Notes: a model not told the origin generated them from the sequence alone. A stretch of 64,000 nt of DNA from Thiohalorhabdus sp. Cl-TMA (GCF_041821045.1 NZ_JBGUAW010000010.1:103697-167696), one strand, 5' to 3'; shown: positions 54,157 through 63,758, numbered from the stretch's first letter. Made by a program: numbers and translations.

Positions 54157-54903
54157 CTAATTATATCCTTCTGCCGGCCATGATTCCAAATCGGTGCAGC
54201 CCAAATGGGCCAGGACTTCGCCAAAACTATCCGCCCAGGCGTGCGGACTCAACGCACCCAAACGTTCCGTGTCATGCACCCCATAGGTGACCGCCATAGC
54301 GGATATCCCGGCGCGATGCGCCATCTCCATATCGAAGGCGGTATCCCCCACGAGCACGGCCTGCTCGGGGCGGGCCCCGGTGGATTCCAGGAGCTCGTGG
54401 ATCATGCGGGGATCGGGCTTGGAACAGGTCTCGTCGGCGCAGCGGGTGGCCGCGAAGAACCCTTCCAAGCGCCATTCGCGGAGCATGCGGTCGAGCCCCT
54501 GCCGGGATTTTCCGGTGGCCACAGCCAGACTGCGTCCCTGGCGGACCAGCCATTGCAGACCCTGTTCCGCGCCTGGGAAGAACGGCATGTCCGTGGCCCC
54601 GTACGACTTGAAGCGCCGACCATAGGTTTCCCGCAGCAGGTCGTGCGTTCGGGCATCGGCATCCGGCACAAGCGCCGAAATGGCCTCCCGGAGCCCCAGG
54701 CCGATGACCTGCTGGAGCTCCCGGTCCGGCAGCACCGGCAGCCCCACTTCCTCCAGGCTCGCCCGCATGGTGTCGACGATCACTTGCCGGCTATCCACGA
54801 GGGTCCCGTCCCAATCGAAGATCACCAGCTCCGTTTCCTGAAGCGCGGGCAGGGCATCGCCGGCAGCGTTCGGGTATTTGTTTTTCGTAAATTTTTCAGT
54901 CAT
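54157..54903 (-). CDS. HAD-superfamily phosphatase, phosphoglycolate-phosphatase-like
   Basis: The 248-residue product has HAD motif I (IFDWDGTLVDS, D30 and D32), motif II in VATGKSRQG, the lysine of SKPDPRMIHE and motif IV (VLVGDTAFDMEMA), with a four-helix cap of the Gph type. The substrate is not certain. It lies between rluC and yceD, six bases before yceD, an arrangement seen in other gammaproteobacteria. Confidence 0.9.
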   Translation of the reverse strand: MTEKFTKNKYPNAAGDALPALQETELVIFDWDGTLVDSRQVIVDTMRASLEEVGLPVLPDRELQQVIGLGLREAISALVPDADARTHDLLRETYGRRFKSYGATDMPFFPGAEQGLQWLVRQGRSLAVATGKSRQGLDRMLREWRLEGFFAATRCADETCSKPDPRMIHELLESTGARPEQAVLVGDTAFDMEMAHRAGISAMAVTYGVHDTERLGALSPHAWADSFGEVLAHLGCTDLESWPAEGYN

Positions 54904-54954
54904 CTGCTTTGTTTCGGTTCGTGCTTTGCCTCAAGGGTGCTGCTCCCCTCCCCT

Positions 54955-55932
54955 TCAAGCGGGAAGCCGCTCCAGGAGGGTCTTCAGGGCGTCAGGCAGC
55001 GGGGCCCGCACATGCAAGGATTCTCCGCTGACCGGATGGGGTATCGTGATCTCGGCGCTATGCAGGAATATTGAATCAAGGCCCAACCCCTTCAGTAGAC
55101 GGTTCGCTTCCCGGTCGCCGTACAAGGGATCCCCCGCAATGGGGTGTCCCCAATGGCTTGCATGAGCGCGTATCTGGTGGGTACGCCCCGTTTTGGGCTC
55201 CGCCCGGAACAGGGTGTACCCGACAAACGGGCGAAGTGCCACGAACCGGGTTATCGCTTCCTGGCCTTGCCCCGGATCCACCATCATGGGGCGCTGTCCG
55301 CCCCGCTCCGGTCCGCGGCGCAAGGGGGCATCTACCGTGTACTCCCCCTGCTCCCACCGGCCCAGCATCAGGGACAGATACACCTTGGCGACCCGGTTCT
55401 CCCTGAACGCTGCCTGCAGATTCCGGGTCGCCCTGCCGTTCTTTCCGACTACCAGACAGCCAGAAGTTCCGCGGTCGAGCCGATGGGCCAGCCCCCATTC
55501 CACTCCGGGTCTGGCGGCGGCCAACGCCTCGATCACTCCGTAGGGAGTGCCGCTGCCGGCGTGGACGGCAATCCCCGAAGGCTTATCGAGAACCGCGAGC
55601 TCGTCATCCTCGTACAGAAAGCGCCCCACCAGGGACTTCCGGACCCCTTCCGGCACCTTGCCCGGCGCAGAGGATGTCCGGGTCTCGGCCGGCGGGATAC
55701 GCACTTGGTCCCCCATCTTCAGGCGATCCGCAGGGCGGCAGCGCTTGCCGTTTATGCGCACCTCTCCCTTGCGCAGCATTCGGTAGACCCGGGCCCTCGG
55801 AACCCCTTTCAGCTGTGCCATGAGGAAATTGTCCACCCGCTGACCGTCCTGGCCCTCGGAAATTTCCTCCCACCGGGCCCCTGATCTTTTGTCCGGTTGT
55901 TGGGGTTTTCCCGAATCCCTGTCCCTGCTCAT
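54955..55932 (-). CDS. rluC: 23S rRNA pseudouridine synthase RluC
   Basis: RluC isomerises uridines 955, 2504 and 2580 of 23S rRNA. The 325-residue product has an S4 RNA-binding domain (about 30-80, RVYRMLRKGEVRINGKRC) and the RluA-type catalytic domain with D153 in HRLDRGTSG, then AEPKTGRTHQIRAH. Divergent orientation to rne supports RluC rather than RluD. Its start region faces the rne leader. Confidence 0.95.
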   Translation of the reverse strand: MSRDRDSGKPQQPDKRSGARWEEISEGQDGQRVDNFLMAQLKGVPRARVYRMLRKGEVRINGKRCRPADRLKMGDQVRIPPAETRTSSAPGKVPEGVRKSLVGRFLYEDDELAVLDKPSGIAVHAGSGTPYGVIEALAAARPGVEWGLAHRLDRGTSGCLVVGKNGRATRNLQAAFRENRVAKVYLSLMLGRWEQGEYTVDAPLRRGPERGGQRPMMVDPGQGQEAITRFVALRPFVGYTLFRAEPKTGRTHQIRAHASHWGHPIAGDPLYGDREANRLLKGLGLDSIFLHSAEITIPHPVSGESLHVRAPLPDALKTLLERLPA

Positions 55933-56292
55933 GAATTACGGAATGTCCTTTGCTGTCCGGATTTGGGCCCCAGATGCCGCCAATTGAAAAAATGCGGGCG
56001 TTCGGTTACTATGAACTCGGCCTATTTTTGCGGGTTTTTCGGGGTTTTAGCCCCCGTTGCGCATACCGAATACAATCGGCCTTCGAGGCTCGGAGCCCCC
56101 TGAAAACGCTTTTGCTCGCTGACAAATCGGCGAGCTGCCTTCCGGCCCATAGCGCAGGACAAGCCCGCACCAAAAGTAGCAGCGGACCCGGGGAGCACAT
56201 CTCCCCTCCGCTTCCTAATTCCAGCGCCGCCGATGCGCATCGACGGCCGCGACGTCATATGCCCCAACGGGTGTAGGAGCCAACTACCCAAA
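55933..56292 (+). other. rne upstream region, probable long 5' leader
   Basis: About 360 bases separate the divergent rluC and rne starts. The stretch 56028-56060 is unusually T-rich for this genome and contains a GGGG-TTTTA-GCCCC-type hairpin. In E. coli the rne leader is long, structured and used by RNase E for autoregulation; a similar role here is inferred. No protein-like frame is present. Confidence 0.5.
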
Positions 56293-58644
56293 ATGAAACG
56301 GATGCTGATCAATGCCACCAACCCGGAAGAGCTTCGGGTGGCGGTGGTGGACGGCCAGAAGCTTCTCAACCTGGATATCGAGAACGCCGCCCAGCAGCAG
56401 AAAAAGGGGAACATCTACAAGGGCCGTATAACCCGGATCGAGGCCAGCCTCCAGGCCGCCTTTGTGGAATACGGCGGTGACCGCCAGGGTTTTCTCCCCA
56501 TCAAGGAAGTAGCGCGGGAATATTATCCCCGCGACGAGCAGGGCAAAACCCCCTCCCCCCGGAAAATCCGGATCCAGGATGTCCTCTCCGAGGGCCAGGA
56601 GCTAATCGTCCAGGTTGACAAGGAGGAGCGCGGCACCAAAGGCGCCGCGCTTACCACCCTGCCGAGCCTGGCGGGCCGCTTCCTGGTCCTGATGCCCAAC
56701 AACCCCCGCGCCGGCGGAGTCTCTCGCCGGATCGAGGGCGAGGACCGCAAGGAGATGCGCGACGCCCTCAACACCCTCGAGATTCCGGACGGGATGGGCG
56801 TCATCATTCGGACCGCCGGCATCGGCAAGAGCTCCGAGCAGCTCCAGCGGGACCTGAACCACCTTCTGCAGCTTTGGCATTCCATTGTTGAACAGTCGGA
56901 AAAGAATCCCGCTCCGGTCCTGATCTACCAGGAAGGAAACACCGTAATCCGGGCGCTGCGGGACAATTTCGAAGAGGATATCGGCGAGATCCTGGTGGAC
57001 GACCAGGACGTGGTGCAGACTGCCCGGGACTTCATGCAGGCCATCATGCCGGAGTGCGTGAACCGGGTTAAGCCGTACAAGGATTCCATTCCCCTGTTCT
57101 CGCGCTTCCAGATCGAGCACCAGATCGACACGGCCTACAGCCGGGAGGTCCCGCTGGAGGGCGGCGGATCGCTGGTGATCGACCCCACCGAGGCCCTGGT
57201 CTCCATCGACATCAACTCGGCGCGGGCCACCAAGGGTGCGGACCTGGAAGAAACCGCCCTCCAGACCAACCTGGAGGCGGCCGAAGAGATTCCACGGCAG
57301 CTGCGCCTGCGCGATGTCGGCGGCCTGATCGTCATCGACTTCATCGACATGAAGCGCAAGCGCAATATCCAATCCGTGGAGGACAAGCTCCGCCAATCGG
57401 TGAAGGCGGACCGGGCGCGCATCAAGGTGGGCAAGATCTCCCGCTTCGGGCTCATGGAGATGTCCCGCCAACGGTTGCGGCCTTCCCTGGGCGAGGCCAC
57501 CCACACCGCGTGCCCCCGGTGCAGCGGCCAGGGCCGAATCCGTACCACCGAATCGTCGGCCCTGCACATTTTGCGGGTTCTCGAAGAGGAAACGCTCAAG
57601 GAGAACACGGCCTACATCGACACCCGGGTTCCGGTGGAGGTGGGCTCCTACCTGCTCAATGAGAAGCGGGGTGCCCTCGCACAGCTGGAGGAGCGGTACC
57701 AGGTCCGGATCACAATCATCCCGGATCCCAACATGGTCACTCCGGATTACGCCATGGAACGGGGTCGGGCCAAAGACTCGGAAACCAAGGGGGGCCGGGC
57801 GCTCAGCTATCAGCAGATCCCCAGGCCCGAGCCTGCGGCAAGTCCCCGGAGTGAGGAGGAGCCCGCGCCCGCCGAGGAAAAGGCGCCCCTCTCCCCCACC
57901 GCGGTGGCACCGCCCTCCGTGGCGGAGGAAAGCACGGCTTCCGTCGAGGAGCCGCAAGAGCAAGAGAAGGCGCAAGCCGACACTTCCGCGAAGCCAAGCT
58001 TCTTGAAGCGAATCCTCAAGGCCCTCTTCGGCGAACATGCCACCGAAGAGGCCTCGGGTCCCGAGCCCCAGAAAGAAGCCCCAAGTACTCAGGAGCCGGA
58101 GCCGGCTCCCGCCAAAGCCAAACAGTCCGATGCCAGTCAGACCCAGTCCACCGGTGGTGGCCAGGAAGGCAAGGGCGACGGGCAAAAGGGCCGCCAGACC
58201 CAGAAAGGCGGGGGCCGCAAAGGCGGCAACGGCCAGAAATCCGCCCAGGAGGGCAAATCTTCCTCCGGCGGAAGGAAGCAGCGGGATGGCCGCAAGGCCA
58301 ACGGGGGCAAGAAGGCCCCCCAAGGGGCCCCGCAAGCCGCCTCCTCGAAGGATTCGGGTACCGAGAAAGCCGCCAAGAACGCCGGCGATTCCGGCGGCGC
58401 CAAGGGTGGGCGAGGAGGTTCCCAGGGCAAGCCAGGCCAACCGGGGAAAAAGGGCTCCGGACAAAAAGGTGGAAAGCAGCAGCCGGAACGGCCTGTCACG
58501 GAGCGGGTAACGCCCCCCAAGCCCTCCACGGAGGATATCCGGGTGCCCGCGCACACGGCCGATTTTTTCGAGGAAGCCGAATCGGGCTCCAATGAGGAGC
58601 ATGCCTCTGGGGAGCACCGGGAATCGTCGGAAAATTCCGGCTGA
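56293..58644 (+). CDS. rne: ribonuclease E
   Basis: RNase E starts mRNA decay and processes rRNA and tRNA. The 783-residue product begins [20 protein letters not shown] and has an S1 domain (about 35-125). The catalytic core has metal-binding D306 ([11 protein letters not shown]) and D349 ([12 protein letters not shown]). The zinc-link is CPRC at 407-410. From about residue 500 the protein is a disordered scaffold, first Glu/Pro-rich, then strongly Gly/Lys/Gln/Ser-rich. It contains a short hydrophobic/basic helix ([12 protein letters not shown]) that could act as a membrane-targeting segment. ATG 56293 begins the conserved core; the longer frame adds unrelated sequence. It is divergent from rluC. 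Confidence 0.95.
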   Translation: MKRMLINATNPEELRVAVVDGQKLLNLDIENAAQQQKKGNIYKGRITRIEASLQAAFVEYGGDRQGFLPIKEVAREYYPRDEQGKTPSPRKIRIQDVLSEGQELIVQVDKEERGTKGAALTTLPSLAGRFLVLMPNNPRAGGVSRRIEGEDRKEMRDALNTLEIPDGMGVIIRTAGIGKSSEQLQRDLNHLLQLWHSIVEQSEKNPAPVLIYQEGNTVIRALRDNFEEDIGEILVDDQDVVQTARDFMQAIMPECVNRVKPYKDSIPLFSRFQIEHQIDTAYSREVPLEGGGSLVIDPTEALVSIDINSARATKGADLEETALQTNLEAAEEIPRQLRLRDVGGLIVIDFIDMKRKRNIQSVEDKLRQSVKADRARIKVGKISRFGLMEMSRQRLRPSLGEATHTACPRCSGQGRIRTTESSALHILRVLEEETLKENTAYIDTRVPVEVGSYLLNEKRGALAQLEERYQVRITIIPDPNMVTPDYAMERGRAKDSETKGGRALSYQQIPRPEPAASPRSEEEPAPAEEKAPLSPTAVAPPSVAEESTASVEEPQEQEKAQADTSAKPSFLKRILKALFGEHATEEASGPEPQKEAPSTQEPEPAPAKAKQSDASQTQSTGGGQEGKGDGQKGRQTQKGGGRKGGNGQKSAQEGKSSSGGRKQRDGRKANGGKKAPQGAPQAASSKDSGTEKAAKNAGDSGGAKGGRGGSQGKPGQPGKKGSGQKGGKQQPERPVTERVTPPKPSTEDIRVPAHTADFFEEAESGSNEEHASGEHRESSENSG

Positions 58645-58667
58645 TCGGAAACGGCTGGCTTAAGCTA

Positions 58668-58698
58668 TGAAAAGCCCGGGTGATACCCGGGCTTTTCA
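58668..58698. terminator. intrinsic terminator after rne
   Basis: A 14-base-pair hairpin (TGAAAAGCCCGGGT with its complement, loop GAT) has A-rich and T-rich flanks. It lies 23 bases beyond the rne stop and could serve both rne and the convergent minus-strand gene. Confidence 0.9.
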
Positions 58699-58746
58699 AT
58701 GCCCTTTTCGTTGCTATCGGTCGGGAGACCCTCCGCGGGAGTCCTC

Positions 58747-58977
58747 TTAGAAATCATAGGCCCCGAATTCTTGATCCAGGGCATCCAGCTTCTGGTGTCC
58801 TTTGCTCGTGAGGCGGAGTCCGAAAGAAGTGGGTGCCAGGAGCCCCTTGCCTAGGAGCTCAGCCTGCTTTTCCTTGATCGAGCCCCTGTCCAGCCCCAGA
58901 TGATCTCCCAGGAATTCATAGACTTCCCCGTTCCAGGCCGCCTGAGCATGGGCGCTAAGCACGATATGGTCATCCAT
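58747..58977 (-). CDS. small winged-helix-like hypothetical protein
   Basis: The 76-residue acidic product (DDHIVLSAHAQAAWNGEVY, LDRGSIKEKQAELLGKGLL, FGLRLTSKGHQKLDALD) has the helix-helix-wing rhythm of small winged-helix proteins, ending with a TSKG turn. ATG 58977 has GGGGGA upstream. It is convergent with rne. No specific family is recognised; DNA binding is a guess. Confidence 0.65.
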   Translation of the reverse strand: MDDHIVLSAHAQAAWNGEVYEFLGDHLGLDRGSIKEKQAELLGKGLLAPTSFGLRLTSKGHQKLDALDQEFGAYDF

Positions 58978-59164
58978 GGTTCCCCCGGCTGCCGGGTAGC
59001 CCGTTCTGTCTTGCAACTAAAGCAACCCTGTGGAAGCCGTTTGTCTTTAATACATTTGGCCTCCATACGCCGCCCGGGTTCCATTTAAAATAATTTGTCG
59101 TCGCCAGGTGACATGGAACAGGCGTGCCCCATGTGAACTTTCGCGCTTTCGGATAGGGATGCGT

Positions 59165-59480
59165 CTATTCTCTCGGCGAAGGGAATTCGCTTTCCGGGGG
59201 CTCCCGATCCTCGAGGAGATGCGTAACCTGGAACGGCAGGAGGACGGAACCGGCCAATCGGGGACCGTGGGGGTGTGCTCCTTCTGAAAAGTTTCCATAT
59301 CCTCGGCGATTCTGCGCGCTTCCTCGACTTTCTCCCGGCTTGCGCCCAGGAACGCCGCATGGTCCGCCCACTCGCGAATGGTCTTGGGCGCGGTAATACG
59401 CAGGACTTCTTTTACGCCCGCCAGGAGTGGCGATTCGGTGCCTCAAACGGGGTCAATGAGCCTCTGATCGGGATTCGCAT
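59165..59480 (-). pseudogene. probable decayed gene in several frames
   Basis: Protein-like sequence is spread over three minus-strand frames. It starts with MRIPIRGSLTPFEAPNRHSW, then shifts to VKEVLRITAPKTIREWADHA, AFLGASREKVEEARRIAEDM and ETFQKEHTPTVPDWPV. It shifts again to LPFQVTHLLEDREPPESEF before a stop. Two frame changes (near 59430 and 59230) would join them into one protein of about 100 residues. No single frame has a proper start and a plausible end, so I call it a broken gene. Sequencing error is the alternative. Confidence 0.4.
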
Positions 59481-59917
59481 CGAGCGGGCACCGCCCTTGT
59501 TGCCCCATGGGACGGGGAAGCGCCCTGACAGCCCAACCCTCTCCGCCAGCGCTTTCCCTTTCTACTTATACAGCCCTTGTCACATCCTGCCGGATTGGGG
59601 AGGTCCCCACCGACGCGCACCCCCATAGAGAATGGGTTCTCCAGGTCGGGAAGCGGCCGAATTGGCGGGTCAATTCGGTGCGGGCCATTTCCGGTTTTGG
59701 GATGGGAAATTCCCGTATCTCTCCCAAACCGATTGCCCAAGGCAGGTCCCTATCCGACTACTATAGGATGTAAGGCATTTTATCCTGGTTCCTGGACGCC
59801 ATGGCCAGGGCGCAGCAGCTCCCCGGGGCAGATTCGGAGGGAGGCCGATGCAAGCTGCACCGGCCATGGAGCCCATGATCGCATACCAGGCCTTCACCGG
59901 AGGAAAGGGGTGAAGGT
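59481..59917. other. intergenic stretch without a supported gene
   Basis: About 440 bases between the decayed gene and the tRNA-Asn promoter show no coding signal. A 21-codon frame near 59848 ends just before the promoter but has no supporting evidence. Confidence 0.5.
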
Positions 59918-59946
59918 TTGACAGGGGAGCCGTATTTCGCTAAATT
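59918..59946 (+). promoter_or_regulatory. promoter of tRNA-Asn
   Basis: TTGACA at 59918-59923, a 17-base spacer and TAAATT at 59941-59946 give a near-consensus sigma-70 promoter. It ends 14 bases before the mature tRNA. Confidence 0.88.
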
Positions 59947-59959
59947 TTCAGATCTCGCT

Positions 59960-60035
59960 TCCCCGGTAGCTCAGTTGGTAGAGCAGGTGACTGTTAATCA
60001 CCCTGTCGCTGGTTCGAGTCCGGCCCGGGGAGCCA
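59960..60035 (+). tRNA. tRNA-Asn (GTT)
   Basis: The acceptor stem TCCCCGG pairs with CCGGGGA, the anticodon arm GTGACTGTTAATCAC carries GTT, the T arm is CTGGTTCGAGTCCGG, discriminator G and encoded CCA. It is a single-tRNA unit with its own promoter and terminator. Confidence 0.98.
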
Positions 60036-60049
60036 CCCAGGCATACTAT

Positions 60050-60076
60050 AAACCGCCCCCTCGGGGCGGTTTTTTT
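60050..60076 (+). terminator. intrinsic terminator of tRNA-Asn
   Basis: AAACCGCCCC pairs with GGGGCGGTTT around a CTC loop and runs into a T-tract. It lies 14 bases after the tRNA. Confidence 0.92.
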
Positions 60077-60231
60077 GTGTCGGGGCATCGGCCCGAGGCA
60101 CTACCTTGCCCCCCGCATCCGGAAAGCTCCTCTTCCCCCGAGATCACTTTCCCCGGTCAGCGGCTTGCGGTACCGGCCATTCGGTTCGCGCCATGGCGTC
60201 CGGACAGCTCAGGGGCACCACGGCGGGCTCC

Positions 60232-60561
60232 TCAGTTGGTTGTCTGCCGCGGGGGACGCCCGGTCTTTACGCGCTCCAGGCTTTCGAACGCCTCGCGGAA
60301 TTTCCGTTCATTGGCCCAGCCCAAATGCTTGAGCGCCGCTCGTACCACCTCACTCCGGGTCGGTGTCCGCAGCCCCATGCCATCCGCCAGCTCTTGGATG
60401 TCGGCAATGAGCGCTTCGTCGCTGGTCGGCAGGGTGAATGTACAGCGCTGTACCCGACGTCCGCTGCCCCGCGTGCTGCTTTGTCCGACACTGCCCCCGC
60501 TCGCCGATTCGTTTTCGGTTTCCCTACGCATGCTGGATCCCTTATGGAATGAAAATTTCAT
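60232..60561 (-). CDS. ribbon-helix-helix-like DNA-binding protein
   Basis: The 109-residue product has a Ser/Gly-rich N-terminus and a ribbon-helix-helix-like core (about 45-85). A strand VQRCTFTLP is followed by helices DEALIADIQELADGMGLR and RSEVVRAALKHLG, the usual arrangement of small repressors. ATG 60561 has GGGGGAGA seven bases upstream; an internal ATG with AAGGGA is a possible second start. It lies 82 bases after the large hydrolase on the same strand and may be co-transcribed with it and regulate it. It has no toxin-like neighbour. Confidence 0.75.
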   Translation of the reverse strand: MKFSFHKGSSMRRETENESASGGSVGQSSTRGSGRRVQRCTFTLPTSDEALIADIQELADGMGLRTPTRSEVVRAALKHLGWANERKFREAFESLERVKTGRPPRQTTN

Positions 60562-60643
60562 AAATTTGTCTCCCCCGGCCCGGATGTCCCGGCCGTGTAG
60601 CCATTCTTTACAGTGGACATAATTGTTCATTCCTGTAAATGGG

Positions 60644-62665
60644 TTAAACCAGGTTCCGGGGAATGGAGGTATTCCAGTTCTTCGAAAATACCCGCGTGTC
60701 CTCCTCATAGGCATCCAGCTCGGCCCGGATATGGAAATTATCCGCGTCACAGGTCAAAACCGTCCGGGTGACGGTCTTGACCGCCCAATCCCCCCGCCGG
60801 AAGGCGCGGATGCAATAAGTCTCTCCCCGGGGAGAATGGAAATTGTCGTTCTCGAAGGAGTACCACTCGTTGGTGCGGCGCTGGACCTCGGTTTCCGTGG
60901 GCTCAATCCGGTAGGTGCCTTCGTCGTTGATCACCTCCAGCGTGGAAACATCCCCGGCCAGATCGCGGATAACCGTCCAGCGGTGGTCCTCCAGCTGGAG
61001 CATGGTCATGGGGGTGGATGGCCCCACCTCGGGCTCCTCGAAGCCCCGCAGTATCCCGTCCACTTCGCTTGCCGGCCGCACCGGCAGCAGGAAATAGGAG
61101 GTCCCGGCGTACACCGTGAGCTGGACGGGCTCGGGGGGCGGCCAGGCGAGCGGCCAGTACGAGGTGGAGATGGAAACGCGCAGGCGGTGTCCGGCCGGGA
61201 AAGACTGGGCGATATCGTTCAGCTGCAGCCGGACGCGGTACCGCTGACCCGGATCCAGGGGCTGGGGATGCTCGTGGCTCTCGCGGTGCGTAAGGTTGAG
61301 CAGGCCGTAGGTATTACGCGTGGCCTTGCCATCCGCAGCCACGTCCGATAAGCGCACGGCCACCATGGCAACGGGCTGATCCGAGACCAGATCCAGTTCC
61401 ATGACCGGCGCCCCCAGGATCTCCAAATCCTCGCTCAGGGGCTCGGAATCGAAGATCAGCGCCCCGCCGTCCTCTTCCCGCTGATCATGGGGAAGGTCCG
61501 GGGGGGCGGTGTAGGAGCACCATTTGCCCGCGAACAGGCCCACCGACAGCGGAGACCGGATGGTCATGGGCTCTTCGGTGACCCGGGTGCCGGGCTCTTC
61601 CAGCTTCCGCGGGGCAAGGGGCATTCGGCGTGTCTCGATATTCGTCGAAGGCCAGCTCTCCTCACCCACCCACCGCCCGGGACGGAACTTGTACATGGTG
61701 GTAGGGGGTACGGAGTCCTGCATCCATACCCGCAGCATGGGCTCGTCCATGACGCCCGTATCCACGCCCTTTAGCCAATGATCCCACCAGCGCAGGGCCT
61801 CCTGCAGAAAGCCGATGGCCGGCCCCGGCTTGCCCAGGTGTGGATACTTATGGCTCCAAGGGCCGATCAGGCCTTTCCGGGGGACATCCAGGTTGGCCAG
61901 CATGCGGAAAACGGCGTTTGTGTAGCCGTCGGCCCAACCGCTGACCGCGTAGACCGGGCACCGGACACTCGAATAATCCTCGCATATGGACCCATGCTTC
62001 CAGTATTCGTCCCGGTTCTGGTGACGCAGCCATTTCTCCAGCCACAGCCCGGAGCCATCCAGCCGACGGAGCCACATATCCCGCCAGCGATCCCCGACTA
62101 TGGCCGGATCCGGCGGACAGGAATTATAGGCGAACATGACTGATGCCCAGGAGAGGTTATCGCCCAGCAGGCAGCCCCCCATGTGGTGCACATCGTCGGC
62201 GTACCGGTCGTCGGTGGAGCAAACCGTGATGACGGCCTTGAGCTCGGGGGGCTGAAGGGCGGCCACCTGCAAGCCGTTGAAACCGCCCCAGGATATGCCG
62301 ATCATGCCAACGTTGCCGTTACACCAGGATTGCCGAGCGAGCCAGCGGATGACCTCCGCGCCATCATCCAGCTCCTGCTGCAGGTACTCATCCGCAAGAA
62401 TCCCGTCCGAATCCCCCGATCCTCGCAGGTCCACCCGGACCGAGGCGTATCCGTGCCCGGCGAAATAGGGATGGTTCTGGTCATCCCGCTCCCGGGTCAT
62501 ATCCCGCTTGCGGTAGGGAATATATTCCAGGATGGCCGGTACGGGCGCGGACTCGGCGCCCTCGGGCAGCCAGATCCGGGCAGCCAGCCGGGTACCATCG
62601 GACAACGGAATCCAGACGTTTTCCAGTTCCTGAACATGGCGCGGAAATTCGCGGACGGTCTTCAT
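60644..62665 (-). CDS. CocE/NonD family hydrolase
   Basis: The 673-residue product has an alpha/beta-hydrolase domain of the X-Pro dipeptidyl-peptidase S15 / CocE type. It shows WIPLSDGTRLAARIWLPEG, the RDMTRERDDQNHPYFAGHGY region, DLRGSGDSDG, and the nucleophile S125 in GISWGGFN. A C-terminal jelly-roll domain follows (about 400-650, FPAGHRLRVSIS). It has no signal peptide, so it is likely cytoplasmic. Members hydrolyse esters or acyl-amino acid bonds; the substrate here is unknown. It precedes the ribbon-helix-helix gene. Confidence 0.92.
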   Translation of the reverse strand: MKTVREFPRHVQELENVWIPLSDGTRLAARIWLPEGAESAPVPAILEYIPYRKRDMTRERDDQNHPYFAGHGYASVRVDLRGSGDSDGILADEYLQQELDDGAEVIRWLARQSWCNGNVGMIGISWGGFNGLQVAALQPPELKAVITVCSTDDRYADDVHHMGGCLLGDNLSWASVMFAYNSCPPDPAIVGDRWRDMWLRRLDGSGLWLEKWLRHQNRDEYWKHGSICEDYSSVRCPVYAVSGWADGYTNAVFRMLANLDVPRKGLIGPWSHKYPHLGKPGPAIGFLQEALRWWDHWLKGVDTGVMDEPMLRVWMQDSVPPTTMYKFRPGRWVGEESWPSTNIETRRMPLAPRKLEEPGTRVTEEPMTIRSPLSVGLFAGKWCSYTAPPDLPHDQREEDGGALIFDSEPLSEDLEILGAPVMELDLVSDQPVAMVAVRLSDVAADGKATRNTYGLLNLTHRESHEHPQPLDPGQRYRVRLQLNDIAQSFPAGHRLRVSISTSYWPLAWPPPEPVQLTVYAGTSYFLLPVRPASEVDGILRGFEEPEVGPSTPMTMLQLEDHRWTVIRDLAGDVSTLEVINDEGTYRIEPTETEVQRRTNEWYSFENDNFHSPRGETYCIRAFRRGDWAVKTVTRTVLTCDADNFHIRAELDAYEEDTRVFSKNWNTSIPRNLV

Positions 62666-62819
62666 GTTGATCCTTCCCGACGCTATACAGATGGGTCCAT
62701 TCCATCCTCATATTAATCCCGCAGCCAGAACTCGGCATCCGTTCGAGGGAGCTGGCGACCCGTTACCGCCCGTCCCGTAGCGGTCCTTCCGACGCGGGTC
62801 TTGCAATAGGGAGCGGTTC

Positions 62820-63704
62820 ATGTCCTTTATGGAGCCCGTTTCCGCCCGCACTCATACGGAGGCCGATGTGCTTTTCCCGTTCACGACCCGACTACTGCCT
62901 CCCCTCGTACTCCTCTTGCTTCCGACCGCGGCGTTCTGCGGCTCCCCCGCCCTGCAGCTGAAAGGAACCTTCCAGCCGGGCGGGATGGTCCTGGGCAAAA
63001 CCAGCCCCGGAACGACGGTCATTTTCCGGGGACAGCCTCTCCGCGTATCCGAAAACGGAGCCTTCCTTCTGGGGTTCGGTCGGGATGACCAAGGGGAAGC
63101 AGAACTGACCCTTGTCTCGGATTCCGGAGAAAAGCGCACCGAGGTCCTGCGCATCCCGCCTCGCGATTACCCGACCCAGCGCATTGAAGGACTGCCCGAA
63201 CGGCTGGTCACCCCGCTTCCCCGGGACCTGGCGGACATCCTCCTGGATCGGATCATGGTCCGGGAGGCGCGCAGCCACGAATCAGCCCTTTCCGGGTTCC
63301 GCAGCGCGTTCCAATGGCCTGTGGACGGGCGGATTTCCTCGGTTTACGGCTCGCAGCGGATCTTGAACGGAGAGCCACGCCAGCCGCACTTGGGCGTGGA
63401 TATCGCCGCCCCGGCCGGGACCACGGTCCGGGCGCCGGCCCCCGGTCGCGTACGCCTGATCGCTGAGGACCTGTTCTTCTCGGGCAAGACGCTGGTGGTG
63501 GACCACGGCCACGGCCTCAGCTCCTCCTATCTCCATCTCCGCGAGGTCATGGTGGAGGAAGGGACGTTACTGCGGCAGGGACAGCCCATGGCCAAAGTGG
63601 GATCCACTGGCCGGGTTACGGGTGCCCACCTGGACTGGCGCCTCACCCTGTTCGGATGCAGTCTGGACCCGGTCCTGGTGGCCGAGGGGAATCCCGATCG
63701 CTGA
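62820..63704 (+). CDS. exported M23 family metallopeptidase
   Basis: The 294-residue product has an N-terminal hydrophobic segment (PPLVLLLLPTAAFCGS, signal peptide), a beta-rich linker domain (about 42-125) and an M23/LytM domain (about 165-290). The HxxxD motif is present (H190 and D194, HLGVDIAAP) and the usual YxHL histidine is there (SSYLHLREV). The second motif reads HLD (H270, D272, GAHLDWRL) where HLH is the textbook form. It should be a periplasmic wall endopeptidase or a regulator of one. GGGAGCGG precedes ATG 62820. Confidence 0.9.
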   Translation: MSFMEPVSARTHTEADVLFPFTTRLLPPLVLLLLPTAAFCGSPALQLKGTFQPGGMVLGKTSPGTTVIFRGQPLRVSENGAFLLGFGRDDQGEAELTLVSDSGEKRTEVLRIPPRDYPTQRIEGLPERLVTPLPRDLADILLDRIMVREARSHESALSGFRSAFQWPVDGRISSVYGSQRILNGEPRQPHLGVDIAAPAGTTVRAPAPGRVRLIAEDLFFSGKTLVVDHGHGLSSSYLHLREVMVEEGTLLRQGQPMAKVGSTGRVTGAHLDWRLTLFGCSLDPVLVAEGNPDR

Positions 63705-63758
63705 TATGTCGTGGAAGTGGAATTCTGTTCTGTATGCGTATCCATGCGGATAGCATTG

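Noticed and set aside
58137..58510. Repetitive Gly/Lys/Gln-rich DNA at the end of rne considered as a tandem repeat or phase-variable tract
   Set aside because: No exact repeating unit is present; it is a low-complexity coding region of the RNase E scaffold.
56602..58617. Minus-strand open frame of 671 codons across rne
   Set aside because: Entirely within RNase E; the sequence is Leu/Gly repeats mirrored from the Lys/Gly-rich tail. No ribosome site.
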